From contig NZ_RDBP01000012.1 of NCBI RefSeq assembly GCF_008042045.1, forward strand, positions 2,588,817 to 2,640,888: 52,072 nucleotides of DNA, written 5' to 3'. This document shows, one piece after another, positions 17,273 to 30,552 of this stretch. Source of the DNA: Streptomyces sp. T39. Its GTDB lineage: Bacteria; Actinomycetota; Actinomycetes; Streptomycetales; Streptomycetaceae. A model generated the notes under the pieces. It did not search any database, was not told the DNA's origin, and saw only the letters and a list, made by a program, of their open reading frames with translations. Made by a program: the position numbers and the translations under genes. The first letter of the stretch is position 1. Every line of letters starts with the position of its first letter.

Positions 17273-18118
17273 GTGAACCTGCTGCTTGCCGAGGTGGCAC
17301 AGGCCACCCAGCGGCTGGCCGACGCCGGCGTGCCGTCGCCGCGCTTCGACGCGGAGGAGCTCGCCGCGTTCGTGCACGGCGTGAAGCGGGGCGAACTGCA
17401 CAACGTCAAGGACGCCGACTTCGACGCCCGGTACTGGGAGGCCGTCGCCCGCCGCGAGGCACGCGAGCCGCTCCAGCACATCACCGGGCGGGCGTTCTTC
17501 CGCTATCTGGAGCTGGAGGTCGGCCCCGGCGTCTTCGTGCCCCGCCCCGAGACGGAGTCCGTGGTCGGCTGGGCCATAGAGGCCGTGCGGGCCATGGACG
17601 TCGTCGAACCGCTCATCGTCGACCTGTGCACCGGCTCCGGGGCCATCGCGCTGGCGATGGCGCAGGAGGTGCCCCGCTCGCGGGTGCACGCCGTGGAGCT
17701 GTCCGAGGACGCGCTGAAGTGGACCCGGCGCAACGCCGAGGGGTCCAGGGTCACCGTCCACCAGGGCGACGCCCTCGCGGCCCTGCCCGAGCTCGACGGC
17801 CAGGTCGACCTCGTCATCTCCAACCCCCCGTACATCCCGCTCACCGAGTGGGAGTACGTCGCGCCCGAGGCGCGCGACCACGATCCGCAGATGGCGCTGT
17901 TCTCCGGCGAGGACGGCCTCGACACCATCCGCGGCATCGAGCGGACCGCGCACCGGCTGCTGAGGCCGGGCGGCCTCGTCGTCGTCGAGCACGCGGACAC
18001 CCAGGGCGGCCAGGTGCCGTGGATCTTCAACGAGGAGTCCGGCTGGGCGGACGCGGCCGACCACCCCGATCTGAACAAGCGGCCGCGGTTCGCGACCGCA
18101 CGCAAGGCGATGCCATGA
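17273..18118 (+). CDS. prmC: Release factor glutamine methyltransferase
   Basis: This 281-residue SAM-dependent enzyme methylates the GGQ glutamine of release factors. The SAM-binding motif is IVDLCTGSGAIALAMA. The catalytic NPPY motif is at 184-187 in ISNPPYIPL. The N-terminal helical domain (to about 75) docks the factor. The motif LVPRPETE of the family appears as VFVPRPETESVVGWA. The GTG start has GGAGGA upstream. It follows prfA by 61 bases and precedes the Sua5 gene by 28, so they are likely cotranscribed. Confidence 0.95.
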   Translation: MNLLLAEVAQATQRLADAGVPSPRFDAEELAAFVHGVKRGELHNVKDADFDARYWEAVARREAREPLQHITGRAFFRYLELEVGPGVFVPRPETESVVGWAIEAVRAMDVVEPLIVDLCTGSGAIALAMAQEVPRSRVHAVELSEDALKWTRRNAEGSRVTVHQGDALAALPELDGQVDLVISNPPYIPLTEWEYVAPEARDHDPQMALFSGEDGLDTIRGIERTAHRLLRPGGLVVVEHADTQGGQVPWIFNEESGWADAADHPDLNKRPRFATARKAMP

Positions 18119-18146
18119 CGAAGCACGTGTACCAGGAGGCCCGCTG

Positions 18147-18794
18147 ATGGCTCGGCGATACGACTGCAACGACGCTACGGACCGCGCCACCGGCCTGCGG
18201 GAAGCCGCATCGGCGATCCGGCGCGGAGAGCTCGTCGTGCTGCCCACCGACACCGTCTACGGCATCGGTGCGGACGCCTTCACCGCGGAGGCCGTCGCCG
18301 ACCTGCTGGACGCCAAGGGGCGCGGCCGCAACATGCCCACCCCCGTCCTCATCGGCTCGCCCAACACCCTGCACGGCCTGGTGACCGACTTCTCCGAGCA
18401 GGCGTGGGAGCTCGTCGACGCCTTCTGGCCGGGCGCGCTGACGCTGGTCACCAAGCACCAGCCGTCGCTCCAGTGGGACCTCGGGGACACCCGCGGCACC
18501 GTCGCGATCCGGATGCCGCTGCACCCGGTCGCCATCGAGCTGCTCACCGAGACCGGCCCGATGGCCGTCTCCAGCGCCAACCTCACGGGACACCCCTCTC
18601 CCGAGGACTGCGACGCGGCCCAGGAGATGCTCGGCGACTCCGTCTCCGTCTACCTGGACGGCGGGCCGACGCCCGGCATCGTGCCGTCGTCCATCGTCGA
18701 CGTCACCGGCAAGGTGCCCCTGCTGCTGCGCGAGGGCGCCCTGTCGGCCGACGAGCTGCGCAAGGTGGTACCCGACCTCGAGGTGGCCAATTGA
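18147..18794 (+). CDS. L-threonylcarbamoyladenylate synthase (Sua5/YciO/YrdC)
   Basis: This 215-residue protein makes threonylcarbamoyl-AMP from threonine, bicarbonate and ATP, the first step in t6A modification of tRNA at position 37. The family signature appears as PTDTVYGIGADA near residue 32, with later KGRGRNMPTPVLIG and AVSSANLTGHPS. It has only the YrdC-like domain. AGGAGG stands upstream of the ATG. The stop overlaps the TTG start of the next gene (TTGA). Confidence 0.93.
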   Translation: MARRYDCNDATDRATGLREAASAIRRGELVVLPTDTVYGIGADAFTAEAVADLLDAKGRGRNMPTPVLIGSPNTLHGLVTDFSEQAWELVDAFWPGALTLVTKHQPSLQWDLGDTRGTVAIRMPLHPVAIELLTETGPMAVSSANLTGHPSPEDCDAAQEMLGDSVSVYLDGGPTPGIVPSSIVDVTGKVPLLLREGALSADELRKVVPDLEVAN

Positions 18795-19438
18795 CCGCCC
18801 CGCAGGGGCGTGGCATAGCGGAGACCAGCAGTACGGGACCGACCTTCCGCATCCTCCACGTCAGCACCGGCAACGTCTGCCGCTCGCCGATCACCGAGCG
18901 GCTGACCCGCCATGCCCTGAGCGACCGCCTCGGCGATCCCCTCACGGGCGGCCTGATCGTGGAGAGCGCGGGCACCTGGGGGCACGAGGGCGCCCCGATG
19001 GAGGCCAACGCCGAGATCGTCCTGGCGGACTTCGGCGCGGACGCGAGCGGCTTCATGGGACGTGAGCTCCTCGACGAGCACGTGATCCGCGCGGACCTGG
19101 TGCTCACGGCGACCCGTGACCACCGGGCCCAGGTGATCTCCATGGGGCACTCGGCGGGGCTGCGCACCTTCACGCTCAAGGAGTTCACCCGGCTGGTGCG
19201 CGCGATAGACCCGACCACGCTGCCCGACCCGCACGAGGGCGTCGTCGAACGCGCCCGCGCGCTGGTGCGCGCGGCGGCGGCGCTGCGCGGGTGGCTGCTG
19301 GCACCGAGCCCGGACGCGGACGAGGTGTTCGATCCGTACGGGGCGCCGATCACGTTCTTCCGCTCCATCGGCGACGAGATCCACCAGGCGCTGGACCCGG
19401 TGGTGACCGCCCTGACGGGCGTGCCCCCACGCGCCTGA
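18791..19438 (+). CDS. Low-molecular-weight tyrosine phosphatase-like protein lacking the nucleophile
   Basis: This 215-residue protein has the low-molecular-weight phosphatase fold. The P-loop reads HVSTGNVCRSPITERL, where the family has Cys-X-Gly-Asn-X-Cys-Arg-Ser. The first, catalytic Cys is Ser25 here, while the second Cys (C30) and the phosphate-binding Arg (R31) remain. A general-acid candidate Asp lies in TLPDPHEG. The protein should therefore bind phosphate but not form the usual phosphocysteine, unless chemistry has changed. The TTG start overlaps the Sua5 stop and has GAGG upstream; no other start fits. It is often annotated as a phosphatase, but the sequence does not support normal catalysis. 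Confidence 0.82.
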   Translation: MTAPQGRGIAETSSTGPTFRILHVSTGNVCRSPITERLTRHALSDRLGDPLTGGLIVESAGTWGHEGAPMEANAEIVLADFGADASGFMGRELLDEHVIRADLVLTATRDHRAQVISMGHSAGLRTFTLKEFTRLVRAIDPTTLPDPHEGVVERARALVRAAAALRGWLLAPSPDADEVFDPYGAPITFFRSIGDEIHQALDPVVTALTGVPPRA

Positions 19439-19939
19439 CCGCCACGGCGGTGGCCGCCGCGAGGGCGTCGCGCCCGGGGGGGGCGGCGGTGCCCCGAGGC
19501 GTGCACCGGGCTCCGCCCGGGCCCGTCGCGCCGCGCGCGGTGACCTCGGTCGCCGGACGGGCGGAGGGCTCGGCCTCGCCGGTGTCCGAGGCGCGGGGGT
19601 GCGGGGGCGGAGCCTCCGCGAGAGGTGACGCGCGGGGTGGGGGAGCGCGGCCGGGGACGGCCCGAGGCGTGCACCGGGCTCCACCCGGGCTTGTGCCGCG
19701 CTGCGCGCGGTGCCCTCACACACGCACGGGCTGAGGACGCCCACCGGCCCCGTGCCCGCAGGCGCGGCGTGCACGCGCTGAGGACGCCACCGCCCCCGGT
19801 GCGGGGCGCGCACGGCACGGAGACGCGGCCCGCGGGAGCCGCCCCCCGCCCGCCCCAGGGCACGCGCCCGCGGGGCGGAAACGCGGGGCCGGTTCTACAT
19901 TGGAGGGGCCGCCCCCCAGGCCCGAGCACCGGAGCAGTC
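19439..19939. other. Gene-free GC-rich region with imperfect repeats
   Basis: No gene is convincing in these 501 bases. A segment of about 55 bases at 19491-19546 recurs imperfectly at 19661-19717 (shared GAGGCGTGCACCGGGCTCC). GCTGAGGACGCC occurs twice (near 19730 and 19779). The glyA promoter should lie at the right end but I see no clear match. Confidence 0.55.
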
Positions 19940-21199
19940 ATGCCCGTGACCCATGAAGTGCATCCCGCACCGGTCGTCTACGACACCCCCGGATTCGAGG
20001 CGCTGCGCAGGCAGGACCCGCAGGCGGCCGACATCCTGTACGGCGAGGCACGGCGGCAGGCGGGCTCGCTCCAGATGATCGCCGCCGAGAACTTCACCTC
20101 GCCCGCCGTCCTCGCCGCCCTCGGGTCGCCGCTCGCGAACAAGTACGCCGAGGGCTATCCGGGCGCCCGCCACCACGGCGGCTGCGAGATCGTCGACGCC
20201 GCCGAGCGGCTCGCGGCCGAGCGGGCCAGGGCGCTCTTCGGTGCCGAGCACGCCAATGTGCAGCCGCACTCCGGGTCGTCCGCGGTGCTCGCCGCCTACG
20301 CGGCCCTGCTGCGTCCCGGCGACACGGTGCTGGCGATGGGGCTGCCGTACGGCGGGCACCTCACCCACGGGTCGCCGGCGAACTTCTCCGGCCGCTGGTT
20401 CGACTTCGTCGCGTACGGCGTGGACGCCGAGACCGGGCTGATCGACTACCACCAGCTGCGCACCCTGGCCCGGCACAGCCGGCCGAAGGCGATCGTCTGC
20501 GGCTCGATCTCGTACCCCCGCCACCCCGACTACGCCGCCTTCCGCGAGGTCGCCGACGAGGTCGGCGCATATCTCATCGCCGACGCCGCGCACCCCATCG
20601 GGCTGGTGGCGGGCGGTGCCGCCCCCAGTCCGGTTCCGTACGCCGACATCGTGTGCGCGACCACGCACAAGGTCCTGCGCGGGCCGCGCGGCGGGATGAT
20701 CCTGTGCGGGAGCGAGCTGGCGGACCGGATCGACCGCGCGGTGTTCCCCTTCACGCAGGGCGGTGCGCAGATGCACACCATCGCGGCCAAGGCGGTGGCG
20801 TTCGGGGAGGCGGCGACCCCCGCGTACGCGTCCTACGCCCACCAGGTGGTGGCGAACGCGCGCGAGCTCGCCGAGGCGCTGGCCGGTGAGGGCTTCACGG
20901 TGCTCACCGGAGGGACGGACACCCATATCGTGGGGGTGGACCCGGCGGGTCTGGGCGTGGACGGCCGGACGGCCCGGGGACGGCTCGCGGCCGCGGGCAT
21001 CGTCCTCGACACCTGCGCCCTGCCGTACGGCGACGGCCGCGGGATCCGGCTGGGCACCGCCGCGGTCACCACCCAGGGCATGGGCCGCAGCGAGATGGCC
21101 CGGATCGCGGGACTGTTCGCGGCCGCGATCCGTGAGGAGGGCGGGGTGCTGGAGCGGGTGCGGGACATCGCCGAGCGGTTCCCGCCGTACCCCAGCTGA
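19940..21199 (+). CDS. glyA: Serine hydroxymethyltransferase family protein (atypical)
   Basis: This 419-residue PLP enzyme belongs to the SHMT family, which interconverts serine and glycine with tetrahydrofolate. The PLP lysine is K244 in TTHKVLRGPRGG. The substrate region is unusual. The segment that is normally YPGKRYYGGCE reads YPGARHHGGCE, so the two tyrosines, one of them catalytic in E. coli SHMT (Tyr65), are His78 and His79. The PLP-stacking region reads DAAHPIGLVAGG instead of D-A/M-AHxAGLVAAG. Streptomyces usually has a second, canonical glyA elsewhere. This copy may have reduced activity or a different substrate; that is inference. The ATG start has GGAG upstream. The symbol follows the family name and may not reflect the true reaction. 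Confidence 0.85.
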   Translation: MPVTHEVHPAPVVYDTPGFEALRRQDPQAADILYGEARRQAGSLQMIAAENFTSPAVLAALGSPLANKYAEGYPGARHHGGCEIVDAAERLAAERARALFGAEHANVQPHSGSSAVLAAYAALLRPGDTVLAMGLPYGGHLTHGSPANFSGRWFDFVAYGVDAETGLIDYHQLRTLARHSRPKAIVCGSISYPRHPDYAAFREVADEVGAYLIADAAHPIGLVAGGAAPSPVPYADIVCATTHKVLRGPRGGMILCGSELADRIDRAVFPFTQGGAQMHTIAAKAVAFGEAATPAYASYAHQVVANARELAEALAGEGFTVLTGGTDTHIVGVDPAGLGVDGRTARGRLAAAGIVLDTCALPYGDGRGIRLGTAAVTTQGMGRSEMARIAGLFAAAIREEGGVLERVRDIAERFPPYPS

Positions 21200-21223
21200 G
21201 GCCACCCGGCGTTCATCCTCCGT

Positions 21224-21250
21224 GCAACCGTCGGCCGTCCCCGCTCGTCG
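21224..21250 (+). promoter_or_regulatory. Candidate SigE-type promoter of the WecA-like gene
   Basis: GCAAC (21224-21228), 17 bases, then CGTCG (21246-21250). It has the same spacing as the candidate before the LCP gene and lies about 50 bases before the GTG start of a cell-envelope glycolipid transferase. Confidence 0.5.
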
Positions 21251-21298
21251 TATGTCCTAGGGTATGGAACGGCGCGTCGTCCAACACATGGGGATTCA

Positions 21299-22669
21299 GT
21301 GCGCGAGTACCTGCTGACGCTCTGTGTCACGGTAGCGGTGACTTACCTGCTGACCGGACCGGTGCGGAAGTTCGCCATCGCAGCCGGCGCGATGCCGGAG
21401 ATCCGTGCGCGTGACGTGCACCGGGAACCGACACCGCGGCTCGGCGGCATCGCCATGTTCGGCGGTCTGTGCGCCGGTCTGCTGGTCGCGGACCATCTGG
21501 CGCACCTCAACGACGTCTTCGAGCTGTCGAACGAGCCGCGGGCGCTGCTCTCGGGAGCGGCGCTGATCTGGCTGATCGGCGTCCTCGACGACAAGTTCGA
21601 GATCGACGCCCTGATCAAGCTCGGCGGACAGATGATCGCCGCCGGTGTGATGGTGGCGCAGGGTCTGACGATCCTGTGGATCCCCGTGCCCGGTGTGGGC
21701 ACCGTCTCGCTCACCGCCTGGCAGGGCAATCTGCTGACGGTGGCGCTGGTCGTGATCACGATCAACGCGGTGAACTTCGTCGACGGTCTCGACGGTCTCG
21801 CGGCCGGCATGGTGTGCATCACCTCCGGCGCGTTCTTCATGTACGCCTACCGCCTCTGGTACGGGTACGGGATCGAGGAGGCCGCCCCGGCGACGCTGTT
21901 CGCGGCGATCCTCATGGGCATGTGCCTCGGCTTCCTGCCGCACAACATGCATCCCGCCCGGATCTTCATGGGCGACTCCGGTTCGATGCTCATCGGCCTG
22001 GTGCTCGCGGCCGGCGCCATCTCCATCACCGGCCAGGTGGACCCGGACCGGCTCGGCATCTTCGTGGGCGGCGAGCGCGAGGCCACCCACGCGATGCTCC
22101 CGGTCTTCATGCCGCTGCTGCTGCCGCTGACCATCACCGCACTGCCCGTCGCGGACCTGGCGCTCGCCATCGTCCGCAGGACCTGGCGCGGCCAGTCGCC
22201 GTTCGCCGCCGACCGCGGCCATCTGCACCACCGGCTGCTGGAGATCGGGCACTCGCACAGCCGCGCGGTGCTGATCATGTACTTCTGGTCGGCGCTGATC
22301 GCCTTCGGCACCGTCGCGTACTCGGTGCACTCGGCGTCGATGTGGATCGTGCTGGCGATCGCCGCGCTGAGCGCGGTGGGCCTGGTGCTCCTGCTGCTGC
22401 CGCGGTTCCGGCCGCGGGCGCCGCGCTGGGCCGAGTCGTTCGTGCCCCCGCGCTACCGTCGCCGTCGCCGGGGCGGGCGTCCGTCGCCGGCCGGGGGTGC
22501 GGCGCGGGGCGGCCCGCGGGAGGCGGGGGCGGCCGCGGACGGCCCCGACGATCCGGACGACGAGGAGTACACCCGGGTGCGGGTGGGTGTGGGCGGCGTC
22601 AACGGGGCGACAGCCCTGGGCGCCCGTTCGCGGCTTCCCGACCGGCGGAAGGCCGGTACGCGCGGCTGA
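21299..22669 (+). CDS. WecA/TagO/MraY-family glycosyl-1-phosphate transferase
   Basis: This 456-residue membrane protein attaches a sugar-1-phosphate, probably GlcNAc-phosphate, to undecaprenyl phosphate. That starts synthesis of a cell-wall glycopolymer such as teichoic or teichulosonic acid. Around ten membrane helices are visible. Signature motifs are DVHREPTPRLGG, GVLDDKFEIDALIK, NAVNFVDGLDGLAAG, HPARIFMGDSGSMLIG and the cytoplasmic loop ADRGHLHHRLLE. A basic, Gly-rich cytoplasmic tail of about 75 residues follows the last helix. The GTG start has GGGGA upstream. The LCP protein encoded at 14476 would act at the other end of such a pathway, and both genes carry similar candidate promoters. 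Confidence 0.9.
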   Translation: MREYLLTLCVTVAVTYLLTGPVRKFAIAAGAMPEIRARDVHREPTPRLGGIAMFGGLCAGLLVADHLAHLNDVFELSNEPRALLSGAALIWLIGVLDDKFEIDALIKLGGQMIAAGVMVAQGLTILWIPVPGVGTVSLTAWQGNLLTVALVVITINAVNFVDGLDGLAAGMVCITSGAFFMYAYRLWYGYGIEEAAPATLFAAILMGMCLGFLPHNMHPARIFMGDSGSMLIGLVLAAGAISITGQVDPDRLGIFVGGEREATHAMLPVFMPLLLPLTITALPVADLALAIVRRTWRGQSPFAADRGHLHHRLLEIGHSHSRAVLIMYFWSALIAFGTVAYSVHSASMWIVLAIAALSAVGLVLLLLPRFRPRAPRWAESFVPPRYRRRRRGGRPSPAGGAARGGPREAGAAADGPDDPDDEEYTRVRVGVGGVNGATALGARSRLPDRRKAGTRG

Positions 22670-22746
22670 CGTTCGCGGCCCGGGAGGGGCATATCCGCCC
22701 TTTACCAGACGAAACCGATGGTTGTCGTGCACACACGCGCAGTGTC

Positions 22747-22764
22747 ACTCTCATGTGTGAGAGT
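22747..22764. promoter_or_regulatory. Inverted repeat upstream of the ATP synthase operon
   Basis: ACTCTCA-TGTG-TGAGAGT is a perfect 7-bp dyad in the region before the atpI-like gene. It may be an operator or a small hairpin. No protein is known to me for this sequence. Confidence 0.35.
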
Positions 22765-22800
22765 TGGCACACCTGCGGGTAAAGACCTCATCAAATAGTT

Positions 22801-22816
22801 TGTGATACCGTTCACG
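22801..22816. promoter_or_regulatory. Crp-like palindrome before the ATP synthase operon
   Basis: TGTGATACCGTTCACG has half-sites TGTGA and TCACG spaced by six bases, close to the cAMP receptor protein consensus TGTGA-N6-TCACA. It lies about 140 bases before the first gene of the operon. Confidence 0.35.
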
Positions 22817-22943
22817 AGACCCGGAGACAGAGCCGAAGGACCGTAGTGCGACGGTCCGTTGGCCCCCGAGGCCCAACTCGGGACCGGGCTTACGCTCGTC
22901 CATGACGACACCACTGCCCCCACCAGCAAGCGGAGCTGCCGCC

Positions 22944-23381
22944 ATGCCGTCCACCGACGCACGCTCACTTCTCATGACCGTCGTACCCACCGCTGCCGCC
23001 GGCGCGATCGCCGCGGTGATCGCAGCGGTGGTCGCCGGCGGCAAGGGGGCGGTGGGCGCGATCGTCGCGACGCTGGTGGTGATCCTCTTCATGGGGTGCG
23101 GCATCGTCGTGCTCCAGCGGACGGCGAAGCACTTCCCGCAGCTCTTCCAGGCGATGGGGCTGATGCTCTACACGACGCAGCTGCTCGTGCTGTTCGTGTT
23201 CGTCGCCGTCTTCAAGGACACCACGCTGTTCAACCCGAAGGCGTTCGCCGCGACGATCGTCGCCGCGACGGTGGTCTGGGTGGCGGCGCAGGCCCGCGCG
23301 TTCATGAAGGCCAAGATTCTCTACGTCGAGCCCGAATCCTCGGACACCCGCAAGGGCGAGAAGACGGGCCTGTCGTCGTGA
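22944..23381 (+). CDS. atpI: AtpI-like small membrane protein of the ATP synthase operon
   Basis: This 145-residue protein has about four membrane helices (for example AGAIAAVIAAVVAGG and AIVATLVVILFMGCG) and sits just before atpB. In Streptomyces this position is occupied by the atpI-type protein, whose relatives help assemble the c-ring or supply magnesium. Sequence similarity to AtpI is weak, so the call rests on size, topology and place. Two starts are possible: ATG 22944 with GGAG upstream, chosen here, or ATG 22902 directly after a -10-like TACGCT (22891-22896), which would be leaderless and add 14 low-complexity residues. Confidence 0.75.
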   Translation: MPSTDARSLLMTVVPTAAAGAIAAVIAAVVAGGKGAVGAIVATLVVILFMGCGIVVLQRTAKHFPQLFQAMGLMLYTTQLLVLFVFVAVFKDTTLFNPKAFAATIVAATVVWVAAQARAFMKAKILYVEPESSDTRKGEKTGLSS

Positions 23382-23607
23382 CAGGTAGGGCCGGGATAAA
23401 GCAGCGTTCGGGACCCTGCTATCGTCCGGTGCCAACTGCGGCACTGCGGGCGCGGGCATCCAAGCTGACGCCTGCTCGATCGCGAGGCTTTGATGCCTGA
23501 GGGCCGCCCCCACATCCGAAACACCAGTCCGGTGCCGACTCGCGGCTGCGCGCCGCTCCGACACAACGAGGTTGCCGAACCCATGCGTCACGCCGAAGGA
23601 GCCCGCG

Positions 23608-24829
<1,222 letters not shown>

Positions 24830-24870
24830 TCACCTCTCACTGACGACACTTTTCGACGAAAGGCACTGAT

Positions 24871-25419
24871 GTGATCGCCAACATCGTTCAGCTGGCGGCC
24901 GGGGAGGAGCAGAACCCGCTTCTGCCCCCGGGTCCCGAGCTGCTCGTCGGCACGATCGCCTTCGCCATCGTCTTCTTCTTCTTCGCGAAGAAGCTTCTCC
25001 CGAACATCAACCGTGTTCTCGAGGAGCGTCGCGAGGCCATCGAAGGCGGCATGGAGAAGGCCGATGCGGCCAAGATCGAGGCCGAGAGCGTCCTGGAGCA
25101 GTACAAGGCCCAGCTCGCCGAGGCCCGCCACGAGGCCGCGCGCCTGCGCCAGGAAGCGACCGAGCAGGGCACCGCGATCATCGCCGAGATGAAGGCGGAA
25201 GGCCAGCGGCAGCGTGAGGAGATCATCGCGGCCGGCCACGCCCAGATCGCGGCCGACCGCAAGGCCGCTGCCGCCGCGCTGCGCCAGGACGTGGGCAAGC
25301 TCGCCACCGACCTGGCCGGCAAGCTCGTCGGTGAGTCCCTCGAGGACAGCGCCCGCCAGAGCCGCACCATCGACCGCTTCCTCGACGAGCTCGAGGCGAA
25401 GGCCGAGGTCGCGCGATGA
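24871..25419 (+). CDS. atpF: ATP synthase Fo subunit b
   Basis: This 182-residue subunit is the peripheral stalk that links the membrane sector to F1. One N-terminal membrane helix (about 22-42, VGTIAFAIVFFFFAKKL) is followed by a long charged coiled coil rich in Ala, Glu, Arg and Gln. The C-terminal part with DLAGKLVGESL contacts the delta subunit. The GTG start gives the normal length. Its stop overlaps the ATG of atpH by four bases. Confidence 0.96.
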   Translation: MIANIVQLAAGEEQNPLLPPGPELLVGTIAFAIVFFFFAKKLLPNINRVLEERREAIEGGMEKADAAKIEAESVLEQYKAQLAEARHEAARLRQEATEQGTAIIAEMKAEGQRQREEIIAAGHAQIAADRKAAAAALRQDVGKLATDLAGKLVGESLEDSARQSRTIDRFLDELEAKAEVAR

Positions 25420-26231
25420 ACGGAGCCAGCCGCGAGGCGCTGGCCGCCGCGCACGAGTCCCTCGACGCGCTGACCGACTCCACGTCGGCCGACGCGGCGA
25501 AGCTCGCCGGCGAGCTGGCCGCCGTCACCGCGCTGCTCGACCGTGAGGTGTCGCTGCGTCGGGTCCTCACCGACCCGGCGCAGTCCGGCGAGGCCAAGGC
25601 CGAGCTGGCCGGGCGCGTGCTCGACGGGCAGATCGGCGGCCAGACCGTCGACCTGGTCAAGGGCATGGTCCGCGCGCGCTGGTCGCAGTCGCGTGACCTG
25701 GTCGACTCGCTGGAGGAGCTGGCGGCCACCGCCGACCTCACCTCCGCGCAGAAGACCGGGCGTCTCGACAACGTCGAGGACGAGCTGTTCCGCTTCGGGC
25801 GGATCCTCGTCTCCAGCCCCGAGCTCCGCTCGGCGCTGACCGACCGGGCCGCCACGGCGACCGCCAAGGGCGAGCTGCTGAGCTCCCTGCTCGGCGGCAA
25901 GGCCGAGAAGGTCACCGAGCGTCTGGTCGTCGGTCTCGTCACGCACCCGCGGGGACGTAGCCTGGAAGCGGGACTCGACTCCCTTTCCAAGCTCGCCGCG
26001 GCGCGCCGGAACCGGATGGTCGCCGTCGTCACCTCCGCGGTGCCGCTCACCGAAGCGCAGAAGCAGCGTCTCGGCGCGGGTCTGGCGCGGATGTACGGGC
26101 GCGAGATGCACCTGAACCTCGAGGTGGACCCCGAGGTTCTCGGCGGCATCTCGGTGCGGGTCGGCGACGAGGTCATCAACGGCACCGTCCAGGAGCGCAT
26201 CGACGAGGCCAAGCGCCGGATCGCCGGCTGA
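25416..26231 (+). CDS. atpH: ATP synthase F1 subunit delta
   Basis: This 271-residue subunit caps the F1 head and holds the stalk. The C-terminal half has the conserved VTSAVPLTEAQKQRL and the motif EVDPEVLGGISVRVGDEVI. It is about 90 residues longer than the E. coli subunit, as is usual in Actinobacteria, because of an N-terminal extension. Translational coupling to atpF is likely because the genes overlap (ATGA). Confidence 0.95.
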   Translation: MNGASREALAAAHESLDALTDSTSADAAKLAGELAAVTALLDREVSLRRVLTDPAQSGEAKAELAGRVLDGQIGGQTVDLVKGMVRARWSQSRDLVDSLEELAATADLTSAQKTGRLDNVEDELFRFGRILVSSPELRSALTDRAATATAKGELLSSLLGGKAEKVTERLVVGLVTHPRGRSLEAGLDSLSKLAAARRNRMVAVVTSAVPLTEAQKQRLGAGLARMYGREMHLNLEVDPEVLGGISVRVGDEVINGTVQERIDEAKRRIAG

Positions 26232-26320
26232 CCGGTCGGCCACGCACCACTGCGGTGCCGATCAACTGAACAGGCAACACCAGCGGCCCGGTTGGGCCGT
26301 GCAGAGATTGCAGAAGATTC

Positions 26321-26344
26321 CTGGGGGTCGGCCCCCAGACCCCC
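26321..26344 (+). promoter_or_regulatory. Two alternative hairpins before atpA
   Basis: CTGGGGG (26321-26327) can pair with CCCCCAG (26332-26338), or GGGGGTC (26323-26329) with GACCCCC (26338-26344). The two pairings exclude each other. They lie in the 153-base atpH-atpA gap about 40 bases before atpA. A processing site or switch is possible but unproven. Confidence 0.4.
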
Positions 26345-26384
26345 AAAGAAACTTCGGGCCCAACAAGGAGAGCAGGGAACCCAG

Positions 26385-27983
<1,599 letters not shown>

Positions 27984-28003
27984 CGACGGAAGGGACCTGA
28001 CTC

Positions 28004-30360
<2,357 letters not shown>

Positions 30361-30374
30361 GTCCCCGACTCGCT

Positions 30375-30403
30375 GAAGGGGGCGGGCACGTCCCGCCCCC
30401 TTC
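30375..30403 (+). terminator. Hairpin between atpD and atpC
   Basis: GAAGGGGGCGGG and CCCGCCCCCTTC form a perfect 12-bp stem with a 5-base loop, 14 bases after the atpD stop. It could be a partial terminator or an mRNA-stabilising end within the operon. Confidence 0.65.
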
Positions 30404-30495
30404 GTCGCGCCCGCCGCCCGGCCTCCGGGAGTGCGCGGGGGCACCCGGCCCGAGGGCCGGACGGGACCGGGGCACTTCGGTGCTCCGGGCCCTAC

Positions 30496-30501
30496 TAGAC
30501 T
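30496..30501 (+). promoter_or_regulatory. Possible -10 box of an atpC promoter
   Basis: TAGACT matches the TANNNT pattern and lies about 50 bases before the atpC start, after the hairpin. I see no good -35, so this is weak. Confidence 0.3.
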
Positions 30502-30552
30502 TATGACCCAACACCCGGCACAACCGCCGGGTGGTGACCCGAGGAGCCAACC

